From an uncultured Oscillospiraceae bacterium (GTDB taxonomy: Bacteria; Bacillota; Clostridia; Oscillospirales; Ruminococcaceae), in the NCBI GenBank assembly GCA_934462925.1, contig CAKSIT010000005.1, positions 1-64,000 of the forward strand: DNA of 64,000 nucleotides, in the 5' to 3' direction. A model generated the notes under the pieces. That model was not told where the DNA came from. It worked only from the letters and a program-made list of their open reading frames with translations, and did not search any database. Numbering within the stretch: the stretch's first letter is position 1; every line of letters starts with the position of its first letter. Shown piece by piece: positions 25,836 to 34,641 of this stretch. The position numbers and the translations under genes are program-made.

Positions 25836-27119
25836 TTAGTACTGCGGCGGTCTTTTTGCGGCGCGCTGTTTAACCCACGCGCGCAGGATAAGCACGACCA
25901 TAGCAAGCACGGCGAGCAACAGCACAAGTTTGATAATGATTGTAAGAATGCTGTACTGCGCTGTTGCAAGCGCGTAAACGCGCCCCACCGCGTCGCGGAA
26001 GTACATTGTGCCGCTTTGCGCCGCCGTAAAGCACCCGCCCGTAAAGTTCTCAAGCCTTGCAAGCTTTGAAGCTTCGGGTACGCCGCTTTCGGTCATGTCG
26101 TAAATGCTGTACAAGCACCAGTAGTCCTCAAGTGGCGCTACGACATAAACGCGCGTTCCGTTGCCCACGCCTATAAGCGGGTCTGTGGCGCGCTTTATCT
26201 CGGGGAGCGTGTGTTCTACCTGCATATTAAGGCTGTCGAGAATATAGAAGCCGTCCTCCGCGCCGACGTAAACCTTACCGTTATACGCAATGGGTCTTGT
26301 AAGCGCCTCGCCCACCTCGCACGGCGTGAGCGTGTCGGGTTCTACCGTACCCTCGTCGGTAAGGCGCAGCTTGTACACGCACCCGTCCTGTGCGGAGAGG
26401 TATACGGAGTATTCGTCTGCAAACGGGGCAGCGCAGATATTGAGCGCAAGCTCGTTTTCAACGGCAGTGCCGCTTGCGCTGTCGCAGCACACAAGGCGTT
26501 CGCCCGCGCCGAATACAATGTACTTACCGAACGCCGCAGGAGAGGTCGCCGCAGCCTGCGCGCGGTACTCCCATACGGTTTCAAGAGCGTTTGACATATC
26601 AAGGCAGTACATCGTGCTTTCCTCGGCGCTGCCCGCCGCAATGTACACGCGGTTGTCAATGATTGCTGCGTCTGTAAGGGTCGGCGCGCCAAGGTTTCTG
26701 TAGGACACTACATCCATTGTAAGCGTGTTAAGCACCGCAACCCCCGTGCGCGTGGGCTGTACGTAGGTGTTGCCGAGCGCCGCGCCCTTGCAGCTTTCGG
26801 ACACCTTTTCGGTAAGCTCCGCCGTGCCTGTTACCGCGCCGTCCTTTTCGGAGAGAAGTTCCACCGTATTCCCCGCGGGGAACATCACGCCCGTTCCCAC
26901 CGCGGTAAGAACCCCCGCGCCATCGGCGGTGGCGGTGTTCCATGTAACCTCGGTGTATTTTGGGTCGTAGGGGGTCTTTGCAAGCGCCACAAGCGACTGC
27001 GCGCCTGAAAAGCCGCTGCTGCCGCTTGCATTCTCTGCCGGCTCACCCTCTGCAAGCGCGCTGCACGCCGTTACGATAGCGGCGAGAGCTGCCGCCGCAA
27101 CAGAAATAAAATGCTTCAT
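25836..27119 (-). CDS. Beta-propeller lipoprotein with C-terminal membrane helix
   Basis: A 427-residue envelope protein. The N-terminus is a signal peptide with lipobox-like VTAC (Cys near residue 19), though cleavage after SALA is also possible. The body consists of PQQ-like propeller repeats (VYIAAGSAEESTMYCLDMS, VVFGAGERLVCCDSASG, VYVGAEDGFYILDSLN). A C-terminal hydrophobic helix of about 25 residues (ILTIIIKLVLLLAVLAMVVL) ends in a basic tail. The ATG at 27119 overlaps the addA stop by four bases (ATGA), so it is the last gene of the addBA operon. Why an envelope protein is coupled to a DNA repair nuclease is not clear. The longer frame upstream is not used. Confidence 0.7.
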   Translation of the reverse strand: MKHFISVAAAALAAIVTACSALAEGEPAENASGSSGFSGAQSLVALAKTPYDPKYTEVTWNTATADGAGVLTAVGTGVMFPAGNTVELLSEKDGAVTGTAELTEKVSESCKGAALGNTYVQPTRTGVAVLNTLTMDVVSYRNLGAPTLTDAAIIDNRVYIAAGSAEESTMYCLDMSNALETVWEYRAQAAATSPAAFGKYIVFGAGERLVCCDSASGTAVENELALNICAAPFADEYSVYLSAQDGCVYKLRLTDEGTVEPDTLTPCEVGEALTRPIAYNGKVYVGAEDGFYILDSLNMQVEHTLPEIKRATDPLIGVGNGTRVYVVAPLEDYWCLYSIYDMTESGVPEASKLARLENFTGGCFTAAQSGTMYFRDAVGRVYALATAQYSILTIIIKLVLLLAVLAMVVLILRAWVKQRAAKRPPQY

Positions 27120-30100
27120 GTCTGTCCTTTCTTTTCGTGCGAGCGCAGGTAGCTCAGCACGTCTATTTCTTTGCCGAGCGAGAAGCTGTAGATGTACAGC
27201 TCCCTCACGGGCAGCCCCGTCACCTGCGGCAGTATCTCCATGTAGGATTCTAGCTGCCTGCAATAGCTGTCAAGCTCCTTTTCGAGGTTCTCCTGCGTGT
27301 CGCTCTTGTAATCTATAAGTATTATGCCTCCGTTTTCCACAAAGTACATATCCGTCCTGCCCTGAATGCACACGAGCCGCTCGCCCGTAAGCCCGAGCTT
27401 CTGCGCGGGCAGCTCCGCATAAAACGGCGTTTCGCGGAATACCGCGCTCACGTTAGCGAGCGCCCGTTTGCCTATGGCGCTCTCAAAGAACGCGCACAAG
27501 TTCTTAATGCACCCACGCCGCGCCGAATGCAGGATATCGCCCTCGGCAGCCGTCAGCAGGCCGCTGTCGCAAAGCTCGTCAATCGTCTGCGCTATCATGT
27601 CCTGCGACGCGCCCTGCGTGAAGCGCTCGAGCGGGCAATGCTCCATAAAGTGGTGGTAGGCGTCGCCGACCTCCTTGCCTGTAGGGGCGTTGCTGCGCGC
27701 AAAGGACGGCATATTGAGGTACACCATCATAGCGTTCGGGTCTGCGCTGTGGGCAAGCTCGGTAACAGTGTATTTCGCCTGCAGCGTTGTTTCCTGCGCG
27801 TGCGGGTATACCTGCTTAAGCTGCGCGGTTATCTGCTCAACAAGCGCGGGGTCTGCGGTTATCTCCTCCTTGTGGGAGCTTTCACGTTCCTCCTCGTCCT
27901 CGCAGACGTCCTCGGGTATCAGCGCTTCGTCCTCGGTTATAAGCTGTATCAGCGTGTGAGAGCCTATTGCAATCTGCGAAAGCGTGGCTTCGCTATTGTC
28001 TATATCCTTAAGCGCCGCGCCGTCCGTATCGCGCAGCAGCGAGCGCGTAAGCCATTTTATCGGGACAATGCCGTCAACTATAGCTTCGGGCGAGTCCAGC
28101 TTTGCCTTAAGCCCCGCCGCCTTGCTGTTGTATATCGACGTTACAATAAGCTTGTCCTGCGCCCGCGTGAGCGCTACATACAGCAGCCGCAGCTGTTCGC
28201 CGTAAATGCGTTCTTTTATCCGGTTCTGGTGGTATTTGTAAGCAAAGGTGTCCGTCTGATAGCGTTCGGATATATTCACAAATCTAAGTGAAATGCCGTC
28301 GTCGTGGCTTATCAGGTACTGTCCCGAGGCCTCTGAAATGTTTATTCTGCTTTCAAGGTCGGACAGGAAGCACACTGGCATTTCCAGCCCCTTGCTGCCA
28401 TGGAACGTCATAAGCCTTACGGCGCTCGAGGCGTTTTCGGGCGCGCCCGCAGCGTCAAGCGTCCTGCTGTCAAGCTTTGAGATGAACCGCAGGAAGTCGC
28501 TCAGCGTGCCGCCGTCCGAGGCTTCAAAGTCCTCCGCGTACTTTATAAGCAGCCTTATGTTTGCAAGGCGCTGCCTGCTGCCCTCGTAGGTGCAGATTAT
28601 GTTGTAAAGCTCCGTGTCATCGCAGACCTTTGTTATAAGCGCGTCAATGGAGCTGCCGCTCATAAAGAATCTCAGCGCCTGCAGTTTCTCGTTGAAGTCC
28701 TGCAAAAGCGGGCTTACCGCGCGCTTAACGCCCTTTTCGTGCAGCCTTTCGCAAAGCGCTTTCAGCTCGTCAGAGCCGTTTTCGCACGTAAGCTCCCTTG
28801 AGCAGAACGTAACGCACCCGTAGAGCGAGCGCCCCCTGACGTGCCGCGCAATGGGGGAGAGGTCCTCGCCGATATCGTCAAGCGGCAGCCCCAGTATGCC
28901 AAGCCGCAGCTGCGCCGCTTCCTCCGCGGACATATCGAACACGGGCGACATCAGCACGCGTATAAGCTCCTCATCGCGCATGGGGTCGTCTATAACGGTA
29001 AGCAGGTCGAGCAGCAGCGATATTTCCTCGGACTGCAAGAAGCTGCCGCTTTTGGGGATAACGCTCGGAATGCCAAACTCGGCGAGAGCGTCCCTGTAAA
29101 TTGTCATGTGGTTGTTTTTCGGCAGCAGTATGCCGAAGTCGGAGGGCTTTGCGGGGCGCATTACATCGCCGTCGGTCACCTGAAAGCCCGTATCGAGCAT
29201 TTCCTTTATCCGCCCTGCAACATAGCGCGCCTGACAGAGCGTTTTTACGCTGCTGTCGTCGTCCGTGCCGTCCGCGCAGCGCAGCAGGTTTATTTCGGTG
29301 CGGTAGTCCTGCGGGTTAGAAAGCTGCGGGCAGGCTGCGCCAAGCTCCAGCTGCGAACCCGCCGCGTAGTCCACGCCGCCGTAACGCCGCGTCATAACTC
29401 CCGAAAAAACGGCGTTTACGCTGTCAATAACAGCGGCGCGGCTGCGGAAGTTCTTGTTGAGCGGGATAACGCTGAACGCTGGGTTTTCGCGCACATAGCG
29501 CGCGGGGTCGCCCTTGATAGCGGTTGGCTTGACTGCGGGCGCGGGGGAGAGCCTTTTCGGCGTGGAGCAAAGGCGCTCCATTATTTTGGGGTTGCCGCCC
29601 CTGAACGCGTAAATCGACTGCTTTACGTCGCCCACATAAAACAGGTCGTTTTTGCCGTTTGCTATAAGGCGGAATATCTCCGCCTGTATGTCGTTTGAGT
29701 CCTGAAACTCGTCTACGATAACGCAGGAAAACCGCGCCGACAGCTGGCCGCGGAACACCTCGTCCGTGCGCAGCTTTGAGAGCAGAAGATACTCGCACTC
29801 CGCGAAGTCAAGGCAGCCCTTGGTGTGCATTATGCTTCGGTATTCGTCGAGATACGCGCGTACAAGCCGCGTGAGCGACTTTATCGTCATTTGCTGCTGC
29901 GAGAGAATGCGCTGCTCCTCGTCGCAGACAAAGATATTGTCCGTGAACGCTTTGGGCAGAGTAAAGCGCTTTGCCTGCTTTGTAAGCTGAGTGTGCGCCT
30001 TGCTGCGGTTCTCGTTTTTGGGCAGGGGACAGGGGTTAAGCTGCATTGCCTGCGCGTAAAGCTCCGCGAGATTTTCGGCGCAGGGCGTTTTACAGAGCGT

Positions 30101-30937
30101 TTTGTACGCGCTTTTAACGCGCGTAAGATAGTCGAGGTCGCCCGCAGCGTAATCGCGCATTTGCTGCGCAATGGCGGGGTCTGCCTTCTTTTCGCTCTCG
30201 TAGGCTTTTATTGTGTCGGCGTATTCTGCGGGAATGCTCTCGCACTCGGCAATGGCAGCGCCGATAAGCGCCACTGCCGCCTTTATAGGCTTTTCAAGCA
30301 GCGCGTCAAGCGAGCTGTAGCGCTCGGCGCACTCGTCGAGCCACGTGTCGCGGTCGGCGTAGCCGCTTACCTTTTCAGCAATGTCCGTAATGGCGTCGCG
30401 CAGGGCATCGTCGTTTTCAAAGCTGAACGTGTAGAACACCGCAGCTCGTTCCTCAGCCGAGAAAAAGTCGTCGGAATATAACTGCTGCATTGTTTTTTGC
30501 ATGGCGGCGTTCTTCATGGAAAAGAGTTTTGCGCTGCCCGCAATGGAAAAGCCCACGGGCAGATTGAACACCTGCGCGTTTTCGCGCAGTATGCTTATGC
30601 AAAAGGAATCAATCGTGCCTATAGCGGCGGAGCGCAGCTCGAACAGCCGCTCTGAAAGCGTATCGGCTATTCCGTCGGGGTCGCCAGCGGCGCGTATTGC
30701 CTTAACGCGCTCCGACAGCTTTCCTATAAGCTTTTTGCGCAGGGAAGCGGCGGCGTTTCGCGTAAACGTCATTACCGCAAGCGAGTCGCCGTGGATATCA
30801 AGCTCCTTGTCCGAAAGCAGCCGTATCATTCGCTCAACGAGAAGCGTGGTTTTGCCGCTTCCCGCAGCCGCGGTGACTATGGCGCTGCGGTCGTGCGGGG
30901 CGTTTATCGCCGCTTTCTGCTGTGGTGTAAAATTCAT
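27116..30937 (-). CDS. addA: ATP-dependent helicase-nuclease AddA
   Basis: The 1273-residue motor and nuclease subunit of AddAB, which resects double-strand breaks and loads RecA. It has Walker A AAAGSGKTTLL at residues 24-34, the UvrD-type motif II IVDEFQDSNDIQ, GDVKQSIYAFRGG, motif V TFHGSKGLEMPVCFL and motif VI LLYVALTRAQDKL. The C-terminal RecB-family nuclease shows GDAYHHFMEH, and Asp and Lys in GRTDMYF and IDYKSD. All catalytic motifs are intact. Its ATG overlaps the addB stop by four bases, and its stop overlaps the next gene in the same way. Confidence 0.96.
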   Translation of the reverse strand: MNFTPQQKAAINAPHDRSAIVTAAAGSGKTTLLVERMIRLLSDKELDIHGDSLAVMTFTRNAAASLRKKLIGKLSERVKAIRAAGDPDGIADTLSERLFELRSAAIGTIDSFCISILRENAQVFNLPVGFSIAGSAKLFSMKNAAMQKTMQQLYSDDFFSAEERAAVFYTFSFENDDALRDAITDIAEKVSGYADRDTWLDECAERYSSLDALLEKPIKAAVALIGAAIAECESIPAEYADTIKAYESEKKADPAIAQQMRDYAAGDLDYLTRVKSAYKTLCKTPCAENLAELYAQAMQLNPCPLPKNENRSKAHTQLTKQAKRFTLPKAFTDNIFVCDEEQRILSQQQMTIKSLTRLVRAYLDEYRSIMHTKGCLDFAECEYLLLSKLRTDEVFRGQLSARFSCVIVDEFQDSNDIQAEIFRLIANGKNDLFYVGDVKQSIYAFRGGNPKIMERLCSTPKRLSPAPAVKPTAIKGDPARYVRENPAFSVIPLNKNFRSRAAVIDSVNAVFSGVMTRRYGGVDYAAGSQLELGAACPQLSNPQDYRTEINLLRCADGTDDDSSVKTLCQARYVAGRIKEMLDTGFQVTDGDVMRPAKPSDFGILLPKNNHMTIYRDALAEFGIPSVIPKSGSFLQSEEISLLLDLLTVIDDPMRDEELIRVLMSPVFDMSAEEAAQLRLGILGLPLDDIGEDLSPIARHVRGRSLYGCVTFCSRELTCENGSDELKALCERLHEKGVKRAVSPLLQDFNEKLQALRFFMSGSSIDALITKVCDDTELYNIICTYEGSRQRLANIRLLIKYAEDFEASDGGTLSDFLRFISKLDSRTLDAAGAPENASSAVRLMTFHGSKGLEMPVCFLSDLESRINISEASGQYLISHDDGISLRFVNISERYQTDTFAYKYHQNRIKERIYGEQLRLLYVALTRAQDKLIVTSIYNSKAAGLKAKLDSPEAIVDGIVPIKWLTRSLLRDTDGAALKDIDNSEATLSQIAIGSHTLIQLITEDEALIPEDVCEDEEERESSHKEEITADPALVEQITAQLKQVYPHAQETTLQAKYTVTELAHSADPNAMMVYLNMPSFARSNAPTGKEVGDAYHHFMEHCPLERFTQGASQDMIAQTIDELCDSGLLTAAEGDILHSARRGCIKNLCAFFESAIGKRALANVSAVFRETPFYAELPAQKLGLTGERLVCIQGRTDMYFVENGGIILIDYKSDTQENLEKELDSYCRQLESYMEILPQVTGLPVRELYIYSFSLGKEIDVLSYLRSHEKKGQT

Positions 30938-33900
30938 CGGCTCTCCTCGCTTTCCTGCGGAATATACCGCGACATATCAATGTCCTCGCTGATGTTCCTG
31001 ACCTCGCCCGCGTTGCCGCATATCGAAGCGAAGCGGCAGTATGTGCAGGGCTTGCGCATCGTGGTGTCCTTGTATCTTACGGGTACGGCTGCAACGTCCC
31101 CGCCGTGAAGCCCGCTCAGCGTCTGCGAGAGCATTGCAGCGCAGTCCGCGCGCAGGTTCTCAAAGCCCTCTTTGGTGAGCGTTGCGGCGGGGTCGGGCAT
31201 AAACTCGCCTATCGCCTTTTCGCGCTCCTGCGGGTCGTTGTCGGGCAGAATGTCGCTCTGCGCGCCGCTGTCTGCGGCAAGCTCCGCAGAAATCCTGTCG
31301 AGAAGCGAAGCGGCGTAGCGCGTGGACTCCTCAAGGGTGGCGCTGTCGCTTACGAGCATTCCGTTCTGCTTGTATTTTGTCGCAAGCAGCTCAAGCGCCG
31401 TAAGCCGCTTATTTATCGCGCCCGTGACTTTTGCGGGGTTGTAGCTCACGCCCCCCGCGTTTACGCTGTCGGGGTTGCCCGCGTTTGCGTCGCACAGCGC
31501 GAAAAGGTAGAGCAGCATTTGTATATTAACGCCGTTAAGCGCCTTTGGAATGCTGAAGCTGTGCGTGTTTGTCTTGTAGTCCACAACGCGCAGGTACTGC
31601 GTGCCGTCCCTTGCCATAAACAGGTCCACACGGTCAATCGTGCCTGTAATCTGTATTTTTTTGCCGCTTTCCGTCTTTACTTCAAGCGGCGCTACCATAA
31701 GCTTTTTCTCCTGCGCTTCCGGCGGGAGAAGCGGCTTTTCGTCCGCGTTTTCCTCGGGCAGCGCGTCGGAAAGGAAGTATTGCATATCCTCTGTGCGGTA
31801 GGCTATGGTGTGTTCGCCCGCCTCGTCCGCAAGGGACACCTCAAACAGCTTCGGGCGGTAGGCGCGCCCGCTGAACTCCGCCTGCATGAGCGTCAGCACG
31901 TCAAGCGCGGCGTTTTCAAGGTTCTTGAAAAGGAAGTCGGTTCGCGCGTCGTCCGTAATAAGCTCCGCGAGCCGTTCCGCGCGGTACTCCGCAAGGCGTG
32001 CGCGAACGAGCGCGGCAAGCTCGCCCCGCCCGAGCGTTATGAACTGCTCCATTTTGTCCGCATAGGCTGCGAGTATCTTTTCAAGCACGTAGTGTACGGC
32101 GTTTCCGCGTTCTATCGCGTTGAACGTGTGCTGCGTGCGCTCGCGTATGCGCAGCCCCCTGTCGCAAAAGTAGCTGAAGCGGCACTTGCACAGCTTCTCT
32201 ATATCTGTAGCCGAAACGCGCGGAGGGAACAGCAGTCCCGCGCTGTACGCGGATATAGTGCGGCGTTCGCCCGCGGTGTGCGCCGTTTTAAGGCGTGTAA
32301 GCCGACTTACAAACCCGCCCTCGCCAACGTTGCACAGCGCCTGCGAGAGCGCAGCGCCATCGCCCTCGGGGGAGAACAGCTTCTGCGAAAACATGAGTTT
32401 TGCAGCGCCCTTGCTGCGCGCGTAAAAGCCTGCGCCAAACGCTCCCGCAGAGGCAGGCTGCGCCATGCCCACAAGCGCTAGCAGCCCGTCCGTTATCTCC
32501 GAGCGCGCTATTTCAGCGCCCGCAGCGTCCGCCTCGGGGCAGCTTATGCAAAGGTAGTCCGACGGCAGGGAAAGCGCCCTGTACACGCGGTAAAGCGATA
32601 GGCAGTACTGCTCCTTGGCGCTTTTAAGGCAGTATTCCTTTTTGTCGTTGGAATCTATGTGGATTATGTTCTCGCGGATAAGCTGCGTTTCAAACTCCGA
32701 AAAAACGCCCTGCGCGGCAGTCTGCGGGGGGAATGTGTCGTAGCCCGCGCCCACGATGAAAACAGCCTTTACGTTCGGCGTTCTCGTGCGGTCTATGTCG
32801 CCTACAAGCACCGTGTCAACGTACTGCGGGGGACTTGCAATGGTCGTCTGCGAGCATATCTCGCGGAAAATGCGCGCGTATTCCGCAACGCTAAGCGGGT
32901 AGCCAGAAAGACCCGTGTGCATTGCATCGAATATCCCCGAAAGCGAGTCCCAGAGCTTCTGATAGGCGCGCACCGCAAGCGCGTCGGGCAGCTTCGCGCC
33001 GCTTTTGTCTGTTTTTGTCGTGCGGGCGGCAATCTCGCGCGATACGCCCACCTTGTCCACAAGGAAGTCAAGAAGCAGCGCGGTTATTTTGTCGCCGTAC
33101 CTGTTCTCAGAACTTGAAAGCTGCTCGCGCAGCTCCAACAGCGGCGCTACGGCGGCTTCTCTTACAGTTTCGGCAGCTTGTGCGGCGCGCTTGTTCGCTT
33201 CCTTTGAGCGCTCGTCGCCGCCGTTCAGCCCGCCGCATTCCGTAAGCGGTTTTTTAAGAGCCTGCGCTGTCAGCGCCCACTCGAACATAAACGTTTCAAA
33301 CGCGTTGATGTCGCCGCCCGTAAGCCCCACGCAGCGCGTTGTTTCCCTGCCCTTGTCGTCCTTTACCGTCACCTGCTTTTGCGCAAAGCCCGTTTTTATG
33401 TAGCTTAAAACGCGCTCGGTCGTAAACTCCTCCAGCACGTCAAGCAGCGAGGTCACAAGCGCGAAAAGCGGCTGATGAAGCACAGGCTCGGGGATATCGA
33501 AAAAAGCGGGTATGTCGTAGCGCGAAAACGCCGATTTAAGGCAGCTCATGCTTTCGCCCGAGCCTGCGCAAAGCACCGCTATATCGCTGTATCTCATGCC
33601 AAGCGACGTAAGCTGCTTTATTTTCGCAGCCACAAAGTCCATTTCCTGCGCGCTGTCAGCGGCGGTTATAACGTCAAGCGCGCCGTCGTTTTCGCATGCG
33701 CAGCGTTCGCCGCCAAAAAGCCTGTCCGAAATCTCGCGCAGCAGCGGGGAAGTGGTCTTTTCAGCAAAGCCCTCGGTAACGAAAACAGGGGGCTTGCCGC
33801 CGTTTTCCTCCGCCGCCTCGCGGGCGTAGTCGTAAAGGCGGTCTATCTGCGAGTTTATCGTTAAGAACAGCTCCGCGCGCCCCTCGTCGGCGGGGGAGCG

Positions 33901-34641
33901 CTCCGCAGCGAACCCGAACGTAACGTTTTCCGCGCGGCAGAACACGCTTTTCAGAAAATGCAGCTGGCTGTTCGTAAAGTCGTTGAAGCCGTCCACAAAC
34001 ACGTCCGCGCCGCCGAAAACGTCAGCCGCTCCCGCCGCGAGAAGCTCCGCTGCGCGCTCGGTGCAGTCCAGCCTGTCGAGCCAGTCGCGCTCCAGCCGCG
34101 CGTTGTATTCAAGGTAGAGCAGCCCCACGTCGCGCAGCTTCTGCGCGGCAATGGAATAGCGCTTTATGCTGCGCCTGCCCTCGTCGGGCGCGGAAAGTCT
34201 GTCGCTTATCGCCTGCTCGGACAGGTCGTAGGGCGTTATCCCCGCGGTTTTAAGCATGGTTACTGTCTGCACCATTTTGGCACAGAAGCCGGGCTTGTCG
34301 CACACTCCCGCAAAAGCGCCAAGCCTGTCCTTGTTTTCGCGGATTATGCGCTGCATGATGATGTTTTTTACAACGTCGTTCGCGGTGCGCTTCTTTTCAT
34401 TGCAAAGGGCTATTATTTCCGCGGAAATGTCCGCGAACGTTGCAACGCGCACGTTTCCCGAGCAGGCGAGCATATTGTTCTCGCGCAGCATTCCGTATAT
34501 GCTCTTTTCCGTTTCAAACTCAAACTGGTCGGGTACTATAAACACGGCGCGCCTCTGAGCGCCTTTGAGCGTGCGCAGAAGCTCCCCGCGCAGCGCTGCG
34601 GAGATGTCGTGATATGCCCTTGCAATGAAAAAGCTTGTCAT
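30934..34641 (-). CDS. addB: AddB nuclease subunit (Walker A lost, Fe-S site kept)
   Basis: A 1235-residue partner of AddA. The first residues read MTSFFIARAYHDISAA, where Bacillus AddB has a GxxGSGKT loop, so this subunit cannot bind ATP in the usual way; related RexB proteins also lack it. The nuclease domain is present (GNAVHYVLEKIL, GTIDRVDLFMARDG, VVDYKTNTHSF). The iron-sulphur staple is kept: one Cys in CRFSYFCDRG and the C-terminal CTYCRFASICG (C-x2-C-x5-C). Overlaps of four bases with the genes on either side imply coupled translation. Confidence 0.93.
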   Translation of the reverse strand: MTSFFIARAYHDISAALRGELLRTLKGAQRRAVFIVPDQFEFETEKSIYGMLRENNMLACSGNVRVATFADISAEIIALCNEKKRTANDVVKNIIMQRIIRENKDRLGAFAGVCDKPGFCAKMVQTVTMLKTAGITPYDLSEQAISDRLSAPDEGRRSIKRYSIAAQKLRDVGLLYLEYNARLERDWLDRLDCTERAAELLAAGAADVFGGADVFVDGFNDFTNSQLHFLKSVFCRAENVTFGFAAERSPADEGRAELFLTINSQIDRLYDYAREAAEENGGKPPVFVTEGFAEKTTSPLLREISDRLFGGERCACENDGALDVITAADSAQEMDFVAAKIKQLTSLGMRYSDIAVLCAGSGESMSCLKSAFSRYDIPAFFDIPEPVLHQPLFALVTSLLDVLEEFTTERVLSYIKTGFAQKQVTVKDDKGRETTRCVGLTGGDINAFETFMFEWALTAQALKKPLTECGGLNGGDERSKEANKRAAQAAETVREAAVAPLLELREQLSSSENRYGDKITALLLDFLVDKVGVSREIAARTTKTDKSGAKLPDALAVRAYQKLWDSLSGIFDAMHTGLSGYPLSVAEYARIFREICSQTTIASPPQYVDTVLVGDIDRTRTPNVKAVFIVGAGYDTFPPQTAAQGVFSEFETQLIRENIIHIDSNDKKEYCLKSAKEQYCLSLYRVYRALSLPSDYLCISCPEADAAGAEIARSEITDGLLALVGMAQPASAGAFGAGFYARSKGAAKLMFSQKLFSPEGDGAALSQALCNVGEGGFVSRLTRLKTAHTAGERRTISAYSAGLLFPPRVSATDIEKLCKCRFSYFCDRGLRIRERTQHTFNAIERGNAVHYVLEKILAAYADKMEQFITLGRGELAALVRARLAEYRAERLAELITDDARTDFLFKNLENAALDVLTLMQAEFSGRAYRPKLFEVSLADEAGEHTIAYRTEDMQYFLSDALPEENADEKPLLPPEAQEKKLMVAPLEVKTESGKKIQITGTIDRVDLFMARDGTQYLRVVDYKTNTHSFSIPKALNGVNIQMLLYLFALCDANAGNPDSVNAGGVSYNPAKVTGAINKRLTALELLATKYKQNGMLVSDSATLEESTRYAASLLDRISAELAADSGAQSDILPDNDPQEREKAIGEFMPDPAATLTKEGFENLRADCAAMLSQTLSGLHGGDVAAVPVRYKDTTMRKPCTYCRFASICGNAGEVRNISEDIDMSRYIPQESEESR

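Noticed and set aside
31105..32481. 458-codon plus-strand frame opposite addB
   Set aside because: Shadow of addB; no recognisable domain and no promoter or ribosome site.
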